Shown: positions 8,199-15,867 of the stretch, in pieces
Layout: each line of letters opens with the position of its first letter
How positions within the stretch are numbered: the stretch's first letter is position 1
Source of the DNA: Variovorax sp. PAMC28562
GTDB lineage: Bacteria > Pseudomonadota > Gammaproteobacteria > Burkholderiales > Burkholderiaceae_C
Assembly: GCF_014303735.1 (NCBI RefSeq)
Contig: NZ_CP060296.1
Span: 1,685,501 to 1,749,500, forward strand
Reading direction: 5' to 3'
Length of the DNA: 64,000 nt
Program-made: the position numbers and the translations under genes
The notes under the pieces: generated by a model
Databases searched by the model: none
What the model was told of the DNA's origin: nothing
The model's input: only the letters and a program-made list of their open reading frames with translations

Positions 8199-9095
8199 AT
8201 GGACCTGCTTGCCCTGACTGACTTCAACCTCGTGGCACGGCATGGCGGTTTCGGACGCGCGTCTCGGGAATCCGGACGCCCCAAAGCGACCTTGTCGCGG
8301 CGCGTCGCCGACCTTGAAAGCGGACTCAACCTGCGATTGTTCGAGCGGGGAGCGCGGACCTTGAAGCTCACCGAGGAAGGGCGCGCCCTCCATGAGAGGA
8401 CGTCGGTGTTGCTCGCCGAACTCGACGAGACGGCCGCGGCCATCGCGTCGGGCGGAGATACGCCACGAGGCGTCTTGCGGGTCAGTGCGCCGCTGCTGTT
8501 CTCTCAGGCGGCCATGGGCAAGATCGCTGCCCAGTTCGCGCTCAGGCATTCGCAAATCCGGCTGGAGGTCACCACCGAAGATCGCGCTGTCGACATGGTG
8601 GAGGAGGGGTACGACCTGGTGATCCGGGTCAACCCAGATCCCGATGCGAGGTTGGTAGGGCGGATCTTCATGAGGGATCGACTCGTCGTGGTCGCAAGCC
8701 CGAATTTCAAGAAGCCGGTGCGCAAGATGACTATTGCCGCCATCGTGCGGGGGAGCGGCCCGGGTGATCGAACCTCCTCATGGGAATACACCAGCCCCTC
8801 TGGCAAGAAGCGCGTCGACGTGGAGCCTGTGCTGCAGCTGTCGTCGTTGTTCATGGTTCGCGACGCTGTCCGCGCCGGCGTCGGTGCTGCGCGCTTGCCC
8901 GTGTCTCTGGTGACGAAAGACCTGCTCGCTGGAAAGTTGGTGCTCTGGGGCGATGTGGAGGGCCCGGAGATTGCGCTGTGGGCGCTGTATCCATCGCGGC
9001 GATTGCTGAGTACCCGCGTCTCTACATTCCTGTCCTTCTTAAAGGATGCGTTTCCACAGGGGTCACCCGACGAACTGGCTTCCTTCATCGATTGA
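8199..9095 (+). CDS. LysR-family transcriptional regulator
   Basis: A 298-residue LTTR. The winged helix-turn-helix is at 1-60 (LVARHGGFGRASRESGRPKATLSRRVADLESGLNLRLFERG, in order with short breaks). The substrate-binding domain begins around GVLRVSAPLLFSQAAMGKIAA. I choose ATG 8199 (MDLLALTDFN), the usual LysR N-terminus; GTG at 8190 is an alternative that adds three residues. It is divergent from the two-gene oxidoreductase operon and probably regulates it in response to an electrophile or quinone (inference). Confidence 0.92.
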   Translation: MDLLALTDFNLVARHGGFGRASRESGRPKATLSRRVADLESGLNLRLFERGARTLKLTEEGRALHERTSVLLAELDETAAAIASGGDTPRGVLRVSAPLLFSQAAMGKIAAQFALRHSQIRLEVTTEDRAVDMVEEGYDLVIRVNPDPDARLVGRIFMRDRLVVVASPNFKKPVRKMTIAAIVRGSGPGDRTSSWEYTSPSGKKRVDVEPVLQLSSLFMVRDAVRAGVGAARLPVSLVTKDLLAGKLVLWGDVEGPEIALWALYPSRRLLSTRVSTFLSFLKDAFPQGSPDELASFID

Positions 9096-9118
9096 ATTTC
9101 GAGCCGCCGTCAAGTCCC

Positions 9119-9441
9119 TCATGTCGTTGCTCGTGTTTCCAGATAAGCGGCCGTATCGGCGGCGCCCATGCTTCGGGCCAGATCCAGTGCAGACAGCCCT
9201 TCGGAGCCTGTCGCGTTGACGTCGATGCCCTGTGCCAGCAAAGTTTTCACGATCTCGAGCCGGTTGAACATCGCCGCGAACATCAGAGGCGTTTTTCCGC
9301 CGGGCGGCGCAAAGCCCGGCTTGGCGCCGTGAGAGAGCAGCAGGTCGACGATGCCTTGAACGTGCGAGCTCAAAGACCTCTTGCGCAAACTCAATGAACT
9401 CCTGATTTGCGGGAGCGGGTGTTGAGGTTGGAGCGTTCATC
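9119..9441 (-). pseudogene. Ankyrin-repeat protein gene, frame-broken remnant
   Basis: The N-terminal part (from ATG 9441, MNAPTSTPAPANQEFIEFAQ then EVFELAR) reads in one frame. The C-terminal ankyrin repeats (GIVDLLLSHGA, GKTPLMFAAMFNRLEIVKTLL, GLSALDLARSMGAADTAAYL) read in another. The switch occurs at about 9355-9368, where the first-repeat region normally expected after FELAR is absent. The total length, 323 nt, is not a multiple of three. This looks like an internal deletion that removed one to two repeats and changed frame. A shortened C-terminal product from an internal start (9394) cannot be excluded. Confidence 0.7.
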
Positions 9442-9459
9442 GTCAAAGGCCGGTGAGTG

Positions 9460-9487
9460 ATGTGGTCGGGCTGATGTGGTCAGGCAG
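9460..9487. repeat. Imperfect 14-bp tandem repeat in decayed region
   Basis: GATGTGGTCGGGCT is followed directly by GATGTGGTCAGGCA. It lies in the 159-nt gap between the ankyrin and MFS remnants, which otherwise shows no gene. It may be a scar of the same rearrangements. Confidence 0.45.
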
Positions 9488-9600
9488 ATCTCCACGATGT
9501 CTTCGTACGCGCAAATGTGCACGCGACAAAACAATCGGTCCAGGTAAGACAAGTGCCCGAGCTGCCTCATTCCGCTTAGTGCAGCGTCAGTCCAAGCCGC

Positions 9601-9915
9601 TCACGACGCCGGCGCGACTGCCAATCTGGGCCAAGTCGCAGTCACCACCGCGGAGCCGGCGTACACGCCGCGCCAGCCGACCAGGTCGGCGACCACACCC
9701 GACCAGACCCTCGCGAGCAGCAAACCGACGACCACGCCCGCCTGTGTGGCCGTCACGACCCCGCCGATGGCCGCGGCAGAGACACCGAAATCTGCCGCCA
9801 GGCTGTCGAGCAATGGCTGCGCGAAGTACACATTGGCTACGCTGACGCCGCTGGTGCAGGCGAAGAGGGCGACCAGCTTTCGCGGCATGCCGGGAGTGTT
9901 GTTCGAATCGACCAT
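9601..9915 (-). pseudogene. MFS transporter remnant with internal deletion
   Basis: The protein starts normally for an MFS drug/sugar exporter: MPRKLVALFACTSGVSVANV, then YFAQPLLDSLAADFGVSAAA and TATQAG. It then passes directly into VVVGLLLARVWSGVVADLVGWRGVY, a segment that in this family lies near transmembrane helix 6. About 80-90 residues seem to be missing at roughly 9735-9745, and the reading ends after another 15 residues in non-family sequence. Full-length relatives have about 390-400 residues; about 104 remain. It is divergent from the HxlR gene at 10019, the arrangement of a regulator and its exporter. Confidence 0.72.
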
Positions 9916-10018
9916 CGGCAGAAATTCCAATCTCTTTCCAGTTTTAATTTAAAACTGGACGGAGCTTAGCCGATGAGTTTTAAAATGCAACCAGTAGGCG
10001 GCATGTCGTTGCCCGGAG

Positions 10019-10468
10019 ATGTCGATGGCAGAACGAAAGCGAATGAACGCGGCGAGCTGTCCGGTTGCGCGCGCGCTGGACGTGATCGGGGACCGCTGGT
10101 CGCTGCTGATCGTGCGCGACGCGTTCGATGGCATCGCCCGCTTCGGCGATTTCCAGGCGAGCCTGGGCGTGGCGCGCAACATCCTGGCAAGCCGGCTCAA
10201 GGCGCTGGTGGAGGAAGACGTGATGGAGGTCCAGCCGGCCGCGGACGGCACGGCTTACCAGCAGTACGTGCTGACAGCCAAGGGGCGGTCACTGTTCCCG
10301 GTCATCGTGGGGTTGAGGCAATGGGGCGAGGGCAACCTCTATCGACGTGGCGAGCGCCGCTCGAGGCTGGTCGCCAGGGACACCGGCAAACCGGTGGAGC
10401 GCCTTCAAGTTTCGGGCGCCGACGGTCGCGTTCTGAAGCCGGGCGATGTCGTGGTGGTCGAGAAGTAG
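10019..10468 (+). CDS. HxlR-family transcriptional regulator
   Basis: A 149-residue MarR-like winged-helix protein with the HxlR signature: Cys near the N-terminus (ASCPVARALDVIGDRWSLLIV), then FGDFQASLGVARNILASRL as recognition helices. A C-terminal extension follows (PVERLQVSGADGRVLKPGDV). HxlR proteins often sense electrophiles or oxidants through that Cys. Start ATG 10019 or ATG 10025. The gene is divergent from the MFS remnant, so its ancestral target appears to be lost and only autoregulation or other sites may remain (inference). Confidence 0.9.
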   Translation: MSMAERKRMNAASCPVARALDVIGDRWSLLIVRDAFDGIARFGDFQASLGVARNILASRLKALVEEDVMEVQPAADGTAYQQYVLTAKGRSLFPVIVGLRQWGEGNLYRRGERRSRLVARDTGKPVERLQVSGADGRVLKPGDVVVVEK

Positions 10469-10605
10469 TGCCTGGGAGATCCAACGCGAAGTGTGCAGTC
10501 CGTGAGCCGGCCATGAAGTGAAGGCGCTACTACGTCCTCTGCCATATTGCCGCGCCCAGCCGCGTCGAGGACATTGGACGCACTCTCGACGGCAGGACAC
10601 ACCGC

Positions 10606-11130
10606 ATGGCCCAGTTCAGTGTTAACTCGCAGCGCTTCGATCCGTACAAGAATTTCAAGTTCAGGATCAAGTGGGACGGTCGCTATGTGGCCGGCATCAG
10701 CAGAGTGTCGCCGCTCAGGCGAACCACCGAAGTCATTCGGTACCGGGAAGGCGGCGACCCGTCGTCTTCGCGCAAGTCACCGGGGCGTACCGAATTCGAC
10801 GCGATCACACTCGAGCGCGGCGTCACGCATGACGCGGAGTTCGAGCAATGGGCGAATAAGGTCTGGAACTTCGGTGCTGGTCTGGGTGCCGAGGTATCGC
10901 TCAAGGACTTTCGGAAAGACCTCATCCTCGAGCTCTACAACGAGGCCGGCCAGCTCGTCAAAGCCTGGCACCTGTTCCGGTGCTGGGTTTCCGAATACGC
11001 GGCCCTGCCGGAACTCGACGCCAATGGCGCCGCGGTCGCGATCGAGCTCATCAAGATCGAGAACGAGGGCTGGGTTCGCGATGTCGACGTGCAGGAGCCG
11101 AGCGAGCCTGCTCTCGACGAGCCGGCTTGA
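10606..11130 (+). CDS. Contractile injection system tube protein (phage T4 gp19-like)
   Basis: A 174-residue T4 gp19/Afp1-type tail-tube protein. It starts MAQFSVNSQRFDPYKNFKFR, followed by WDGRYVAGISRVSPLRRTTEV, REGGDPSSSRKSPGRTEFDA and ITLERGVTHDAEFEQWANKV. The C-terminal strand region is VAIELIKIENEGWVRD. These are hallmark blocks of the inner-tube protomer of extracellular contractile injection systems (eCIS) and phage tails. The stop overlaps the start of the Afp7-like gene (TGATG), so they are coupled. No sheath, baseplate, spike, ATPase or cap gene is within the window, so this pair is isolated. Confidence 0.87.
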   Translation: MAQFSVNSQRFDPYKNFKFRIKWDGRYVAGISRVSPLRRTTEVIRYREGGDPSSSRKSPGRTEFDAITLERGVTHDAEFEQWANKVWNFGAGLGAEVSLKDFRKDLILELYNEAGQLVKAWHLFRCWVSEYAALPELDANGAAVAIELIKIENEGWVRDVDVQEPSEPALDEPA

Positions 11131-11756
11131 TGACGACGTCAGGCTTGATCAAGGGCGGGCTGATCGTCCTCGCGCCCGGCGGCGGTGCAGTGCAGCGAGC
11201 GATCGCGCTGCAATACAACCCCGAGACGGTGACGCGCAGCTTCGAACCGCAGGGCCAGGGTGGTCGAAGGGGCCCGGGCGATCAGCCCTATCACTTCACC
11301 GGACCGGCGATCGAATCGATCCAGCTGGCCGCCACGCTCGACGCAACGGATGCACTCGAACGCGCCGACGATCCTGCGGTGGCGAGGGCTGGCATCGCGC
11401 CGCAACTCGCGATGCTCGAAGCGCTGGTGCAGCCGAGCGCCGACGAACTGACGACCAAAGCTCAGAGGCCCAAGGATGTTCATGAGGCGCCGCTGGTGCT
11501 CTTTGTCTGGGGCGCACATCGCGTGGTGCCGGTGCGAGTGACGCAGTTGTCGATTGTCGAAGAAGCCTTCGACCGTGCGCTGAACCCGCTGCGTGCACGC
11601 GTCGCGCTCGGACTCCGGGTGCTCACGACCGCCGACTTCAGCCCGACCCATCGAGGGTCGACGATATTTCTGGCCTACCTGCGCGGCCGTGAGGCGCTCG
11701 CGCAATCGGCACCGGCTGTCGCGCTCGAAGCGCTCGGCCTGCGCGGCCCGCCTTGA
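11130..11756 (+). CDS. CIS tube/hub-linking protein (Afp7-like N-terminal domain)
   Basis: A 208-residue protein starting MTTSGLIKGGLIVLAPGGGA and AIALQYNPETVTRSFEPQGQ. The LQYNPxxVTR block is typical of the CIS tube-protein N-terminal domain (Afp7/PVC7 family), which caps the tube at the baseplate and often carries LysM. No LysM domain is visible here; the protein ends soon after VALGLRVLTTADF. ATG 11130 overlaps the tube-gene stop by one base. It should bind the tube protein; alone the pair cannot build a contractile sheath (inference). Confidence 0.8.
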   Translation: MTTSGLIKGGLIVLAPGGGAVQRAIALQYNPETVTRSFEPQGQGGRRGPGDQPYHFTGPAIESIQLAATLDATDALERADDPAVARAGIAPQLAMLEALVQPSADELTTKAQRPKDVHEAPLVLFVWGAHRVVPVRVTQLSIVEEAFDRALNPLRARVALGLRVLTTADFSPTHRGSTIFLAYLRGREALAQSAPAVALEALGLRGPP

Positions 11757-11788
11757 AGTCCAGGGCAACGACAAGCTGAAAGCTGAAA

Positions 11789-12286
11789 CTAGCTGGCGCA
11801 GACCTTGTTGTGCGACGCGTGCATGCCCTTCGCCTTGGCATCCGCTTCGCTCAGATATTCGCCCTTCTTGGTCTTGCCGTAGTAGCGGTCGCCCATGCAG
11901 TGATAGACCTTGGTCTCGTCGTTGGCCCACACCTTGCCGGCACCGCCGCCTGGCGCCGCGGTCATGGTCGAAGGGTCGTTCTTCGCGGGGGTCTTTGTGG
12001 CACCACCGGTCGAAGGCGCGACACCTGTTTTGCTCACGGCGGCTGATTGCGTCTGCACTGCGGGCGCTGCGGTGGTGGGTGCGGCGGCGGCAGTCTTGCC
12101 GTACCAGGTCTTGATGCCCTTGTGCCCGCGGCAGGCGCCCGACTTGGTGTCGGGCGAGGCGTAGCTGTCGTCCTTGCATTGCACCGTGCTGCCTGCCGGC
12201 GCGTCGGCCGGAAGAGTCTGTGCCTGGGCGGCCAGCATGCCGATGAGGCCAGTGGCGGCGAGCAATAACTTGGCGGAAAACTTCAT
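11789..12286 (-). CDS. Exported DUF3761-type protein
   Basis: A 165-residue secreted protein with signal peptide MKFSAKLLLAATGLIGMLAA (cleavage probably after QAQ). The first module is GSTVQCKDDSYASPDTKSG then ACRGHKGIKTWYGK, the DUF3761 pattern with paired Cys. An Ala/Thr/Pro-rich linker (about 80-120) follows, then a second Cys-containing module VYHCMGDRYYGKTKKGEYL, ending HNKVCAS. Start ATG 12286 has GGAG upstream. Disulfides in the periplasm are likely. Function is unknown. It is divergent from the QseB-like gene. Confidence 0.85.
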   Translation of the reverse strand: MKFSAKLLLAATGLIGMLAAQAQTLPADAPAGSTVQCKDDSYASPDTKSGACRGHKGIKTWYGKTAAAAPTTAAPAVQTQSAAVSKTGVAPSTGGATKTPAKNDPSTMTAAPGGGAGKVWANDETKVYHCMGDRYYGKTKKGEYLSEADAKAKGMHASHNKVCAS

Positions 12287-12465
12287 GCAAAAAACTCCTG
12301 AAGGATATTGGGATGGTGACGAAACGCGCATGGTCAGCGTCCGTTCCCAGCGCCACCTGACTCAACCGCGATCGACGGACCTTTTTCCACTCAGGTCACC
12401 CTAAGAAAAGCGGCGTAGCCTCGCGCCGTCTGCCCGAAGGGCAAGGAAAACAGCAAGGAGACAAC

Positions 12466-13125
12466 GTGCGCGTGCTGCTGGTGGAAGACGACGACATGAT
12501 CGGCCGCAGCCTGATGCAGGCGCTCGAGGGCGCCGGCTGGTCGGTCGACTGGGTGCGCGACGGCTTGCTCGCGCAGAGTGCGATGTCCGATGGCGGCTAC
12601 ACCTGCGTGCTGCTCGACCTCGGGCTGCCCAAGCAGGACGGCACCGAGGTGCTGCGCCGCGCCCGCGAACGCGGCGACCTCACGCCGGTGCTGGTGCTGA
12701 CCGCTCGCGACGGGCTGGACGACCGCATTCAGAACCTCGACCTCGGCGCCGACGACTATGTGCTCAAACCTTTCGAGTTCCGGGAGCTGCTGGCACGCAT
12801 GCGCGCCGTGATCCGTCGGCGCGACGGCAGCGCGCATTCGCTGGTCGGCACGCTCGCACTGCAGCTCGATCTGACGACCCGCGAGGTCTTGATACAAGGC
12901 GAACGCGAGGCGTTGACCGCGCGCGAATTCGCATTGCTGCATGCGCTGCTGGAGCGCCCTGGCGCCATTCTTTCGCGCGACCAGCTCGAGCATCGCATCT
13001 ACGGTTGGGGTGAAGAGGTGACGAGCAACGCGGTCGACGTGCTGATCCACGGCATGCGCCGCAAGATCGGCCCCGACGCCATCCGCAATGTGCGCGGGCT
13101 GGGCTGGCGCGTGGTACCTGCGTGA
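12466..13125 (+). CDS. OmpR-family response regulator (QseB-like)
   Basis: A 219-residue regulator with receiver domain MRVLLVEDDDMIGRSLMQAL, phospho-acceptor Asp51 (CVLLDLGLP) and conserved Lys in DYVLKPFE. The winged-helix output domain contains LTAREFALLHALLERPGAIL and SNAVDVLIHGMRRKIG. The start is GTG 12466 with an AAGGAG ribosome-binding site. GTGA overlap with the kinase gene makes one operon. A likely target with phased repeats lies just downstream of the kinase at 14650. Confidence 0.94.
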   Translation: MRVLLVEDDDMIGRSLMQALEGAGWSVDWVRDGLLAQSAMSDGGYTCVLLDLGLPKQDGTEVLRRARERGDLTPVLVLTARDGLDDRIQNLDLGADDYVLKPFEFRELLARMRAVIRRRDGSAHSLVGTLALQLDLTTREVLIQGEREALTAREFALLHALLERPGAILSRDQLEHRIYGWGEEVTSNAVDVLIHGMRRKIGPDAIRNVRGLGWRVVPA

Positions 13126-14522
13126 TCGACGCGCTGCGCGCGAGCCGGGCGTGGGGCCGCCCGCATTCGCTGCGCGGCCAGTTGCTGTTGTGGTTGCTGA
13201 CGCTGCACCTGATCGCAGCCGGCCTGACGGCGTGGTCGGCCTACATCCTCTACGGCCGGCTGGTTCACGACTTCATGGACGACCAGATGCGTCTGGTGGC
13301 GGAGTCGTACGCGTCGCACCACCGGCCACCCGCCTTGCTGCCCCTGGCCGATGCAGCCGACTTACGCCGAGGCGCCTTCGTCCTGCAGCTCTGGAGCGCC
13401 GACGGCACCACGCTGCTCGCCAGCAGTTGGCCTGCGCTGACGGTGCCGTTGCAGACGCAGACCGGCTTTGGCGACGTGCACACCGGCACGGGCGCCGAAG
13501 CCGATTGGCGCGTGTACACCGCGCTCGGCGCACGCGAAGACCGGCTGCGCGTGCAGGTGGTGCAAAGCGACGACTTCCGCCGGCATCGCGTCATACGACG
13601 TGCCCTGTTCGAAGGCTTGCCTATCGCCTTGCTACTGCCGCTGGCAATGATGATTTTGTGGATCATCGTCACGGCGGCATCACGCTCGTTGCGGGCCGTG
13701 GCACGCGACGTGGTGGCGCAGGACGAGCGCAGCCTGTCGGAGCTTTCGGTTGCGCGCGTGCCTGAAGAAATCATGCCGCTGGTCGATGCTTTCAACGGCT
13801 TGCTGGCGCGACTGCGTGCCGCCTTTGCGACGCAGCGGCGCTTCGTGCAGGACGCTGCGCACGAGCTGCGCAGCCCTATCGCGGCGATCACGCTGCAGAT
13901 CGAAGCGCTGCGCCCGCACGTTGCCAGCGATGGCGATGCTGCACAGCGTTTCGCGCAGCTCGAAGCGGGCGTGACACGGGCTCGTCATCTGGTCGATCAG
14001 TTGCTGTCGTTGTCGCGCCAAGAGGCGCCGCCATCGACGAGCGCGGCTGCGCCGGTCGACGTCGCGGCACTGCTGCGCGACAGCATCGGCAGCCTCATGG
14101 TGCTGGCCGATCAGCGCGGCGTCGATGTCGGCTTCGAAGGACAGCTTTACCAGCTGGTCGATGCGCCGACCAGCGAGCTGCGCTGCGTCTTCGACAACCT
14201 GATCGACAACGCACTGCGTTATACGAAGCAGGGGACCGCGGTCGACGTGCGACTGCATGCGGTCGAAGGGCGTCCGGTGGTGGATGTCATCGACCACGGG
14301 CCAGGCATTCCATCGGATCTGATGGGCCGCGTATTCGACCGTTTCTTTCGCGCGCCGGGTGCAGCAGCGGGTGGCAGTGGGCTGGGGCTGTCGATCGCTC
14401 AGGCGGCAGCCGCCCGGCACGGCATGCGCATCGCGCTGCGCAACCGCTCTGTGGACGAGGGCGGACCGGGCGTCGTCGCCCGCGTGTATCTGCCTGTGCC
14501 GGCGTCCGTCACGGCCAACTAA
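13122..14522 (+). CDS. Sensor histidine kinase (QseC-like)
   Basis: A 466-residue inner-membrane kinase. TM1 is at about 20-45 (GQLLLWLLTLHLIAAGLTAW). A periplasmic sensor of about 110 residues follows, then TM2 around 165-185 (FEGLPIALLLPLAMMILWII) and a HAMP-like linker. HisKA has the H-box QDAAHELRSPIAAI with His247. HATPase has N-box FDNLIDNALRYT, G1 DHGPGIP and G2 GGSGLGLSIAQ. The start is GTG 13122, overlapping the regulator stop. The signal is unknown; QseC relatives sense cations, antimicrobial peptides or autoinducers. Confidence 0.93.
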   Translation: MIDALRASRAWGRPHSLRGQLLLWLLTLHLIAAGLTAWSAYILYGRLVHDFMDDQMRLVAESYASHHRPPALLPLADAADLRRGAFVLQLWSADGTTLLASSWPALTVPLQTQTGFGDVHTGTGAEADWRVYTALGAREDRLRVQVVQSDDFRRHRVIRRALFEGLPIALLLPLAMMILWIIVTAASRSLRAVARDVVAQDERSLSELSVARVPEEIMPLVDAFNGLLARLRAAFATQRRFVQDAAHELRSPIAAITLQIEALRPHVASDGDAAQRFAQLEAGVTRARHLVDQLLSLSRQEAPPSTSAAAPVDVAALLRDSIGSLMVLADQRGVDVGFEGQLYQLVDAPTSELRCVFDNLIDNALRYTKQGTAVDVRLHAVEGRPVVDVIDHGPGIPSDLMGRVFDRFFRAPGAAAGGSGLGLSIAQAAAARHGMRIALRNRSVDEGGPGVVARVYLPVPASVTAN

Positions 14523-14528
14523 GTTCTT

Positions 14529-14572
14529 GCTCACTCGGGCGTAATTCGACGCTCACTGGGCGCTCAGTCTGC
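14529..14572 (+). promoter_or_regulatory. Phased direct repeats, candidate response-regulator operator
   Basis: Three copies of GCTCA(C/G)T start at 14529, 14551 and 14562, that is at spacings of 22 and 11 bp. Each puts the repeat on the same DNA face. OmpR/PhoB-type regulators bind such 11-bp-spaced direct repeats. The site sits between the kinase gene and the repeat-containing secreted protein at 14650, about 80-120 nt upstream of its start. Confidence 0.5.
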
Positions 14573-14649
14573 ATGCCTAGAGTGATCTCAGGTCGGCCGA
14601 CGAGCATGTCGCTTCCGGTGCAAGACCGACGATCCCCAAGGAGACCACC

Positions 14650-15006
14650 ATGCAAGCTTCCACTCGATTTCTGGCACTCGGCGCCATTGCTGCCGTCACC
14701 GCTTTCGGCTCTGTCGCGGCCTCGGCGCAGACCGCCAAATGGGACGGCGGCGGTAGCGAGGCGATCGGCCAGTCCACCAGCATGTCCATCGAAGGCACGG
14801 CGTCCAGCGACGAAGTGACCAAGGGTGCGATGGCCGCTGCCCGCCCGACCGACACCGAGGCAAGAGGTCAATCGACCTCGATGCCGATGCCCGCCGGCGG
14901 CATTTCGTCGGACGAGGTCTACAAGGGCGCCGTGCTGGCCTCCCATCCGAGCGGCACCGAAGCGCTCGGCCAGTCGACCTCGCTGCCAATGGGCTCTGGT
15001 TCCTGA
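14650..15006 (+). CDS. Exported DUF4148-like protein with internal repeats
   Basis: A 118-residue protein with a signal peptide (MQASTRFLALGAIAAVTAFG, cleavage near ASA-QT). The mature part is made of imperfect 33-34-residue repeats: SEAIGQSTSM (36-45), TEARGQSTSM (69-78) and TEALGQSTSL (103-112), with SSDEV(T/Y)KGA at 52 and 86. There are no Cys residues. The ribosome-binding site AAGGAG lies 7-8 nt upstream. It is placed after the QseBC-like genes and behind phased repeats, so it is probably their target. The molecular role is unknown. Confidence 0.83.
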   Translation: MQASTRFLALGAIAAVTAFGSVAASAQTAKWDGGGSEAIGQSTSMSIEGTASSDEVTKGAMAAARPTDTEARGQSTSMPMPAGGISSDEVYKGAVLASHPSGTEALGQSTSLPMGSGS

Positions 15007-15012
15007 ACGGCC

Positions 15013-15756
15013 TCAGGCCACCGGAACGTCGCGCGCCAGCGTCGGGTGCGGTTCATCCGCAGGCGAGGTGAGCAACAGTTTGTAGATCAGCGCACCGAGG
15101 ATGGCGCCGACGATCGGCGCGACCCAGAACAACCACAGCTGGTCGAAGGCATAGCCGGGGCCGAACAGCGCAGGGCCGGTGCTGCGGGCCGGGTTGACCG
15201 ACGTGTTGGTCACCGGGATCGAGATCAGGTGGATCAAGGTCAGGCACAGGCCGATGGCGAGACCGCCGAAGCCCGCCGGATTGCGCTTGGAGGTGGTGCC
15301 GAGGATGACGATCAGGAAGATGGCCGTAAGCACCACTTCGATCAACAGCGCAGACATCATGTTGTAGCCGCCGGGCGAGTGCACGCCATAGCCGTTGGTG
15401 GCAAAGCCGCCGATGTCGGCGCCCGTCTTGCCGGTCGCGATCAGATAGAGCACGCCGGCACCGGCGATGGCGCCGAGCACTTGCGACACCACATAGCCCG
15501 CGAGTTCGCTGGCGCGAAAGCGGCCACCGACCACCAGACCGACCGATACGGCCGGGTTGAAGTGGCCGCCCGAGATGCCGCCCAGCGCGTAGGCACCGGT
15601 CAACACGGTCAGGCCGAATGCCAGCGAGACGCCGGCAAAGCCGATGCCGAGTGCCGGGAAGGCCGCAGCCAGAACTGCGCTGCCGCAACCGCCGAAAGTG
15701 AGCCAGAACGTTCCGATGAATTCGGCCGCCCACTTTTTATAAGTGCTGTGTTCCAT
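15013..15756 (-). CDS. aqpZ: Aquaporin Z
   Basis: A 247-residue MIP-family water channel with six transmembrane helices and two half-helices carrying the NPA signatures (GGHFNPAVS and [11 protein letters not shown]). The N-terminus [20 protein letters not shown] matches AqpZ. The selectivity-filter Arg follows the second NPA, consistent with water rather than glycerol. Start ATG 15756 was chosen over a long upstream frame that antisenses the binding-protein gene. It is convergent with the repeat protein, with only 6 nt between stops. Confidence 0.95.
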   Translation of the reverse strand: MEHSTYKKWAAEFIGTFWLTFGGCGSAVLAAAFPALGIGFAGVSLAFGLTVLTGAYALGGISGGHFNPAVSVGLVVGGRFRASELAGYVVSQVLGAIAGAGVLYLIATGKTGADIGGFATNGYGVHSPGGYNMMSALLIEVVLTAIFLIVILGTTSKRNPAGFGGLAIGLCLTLIHLISIPVTNTSVNPARSTGPALFGPGYAFDQLWLFWVAPIVGAILGALIYKLLLTSPADEPHPTLARDVPVA

Positions 15757-15867
15757 ATCCCTAATTCCTCGTTGTGTGTGAAGGGCGGATTCTAGGCAGA
15801 CACGTAGGACGAGTCGTACATTCATATGGAGGGGAGCGCAGGCCGCTTTGCCGCTACGCTTTCGGGC

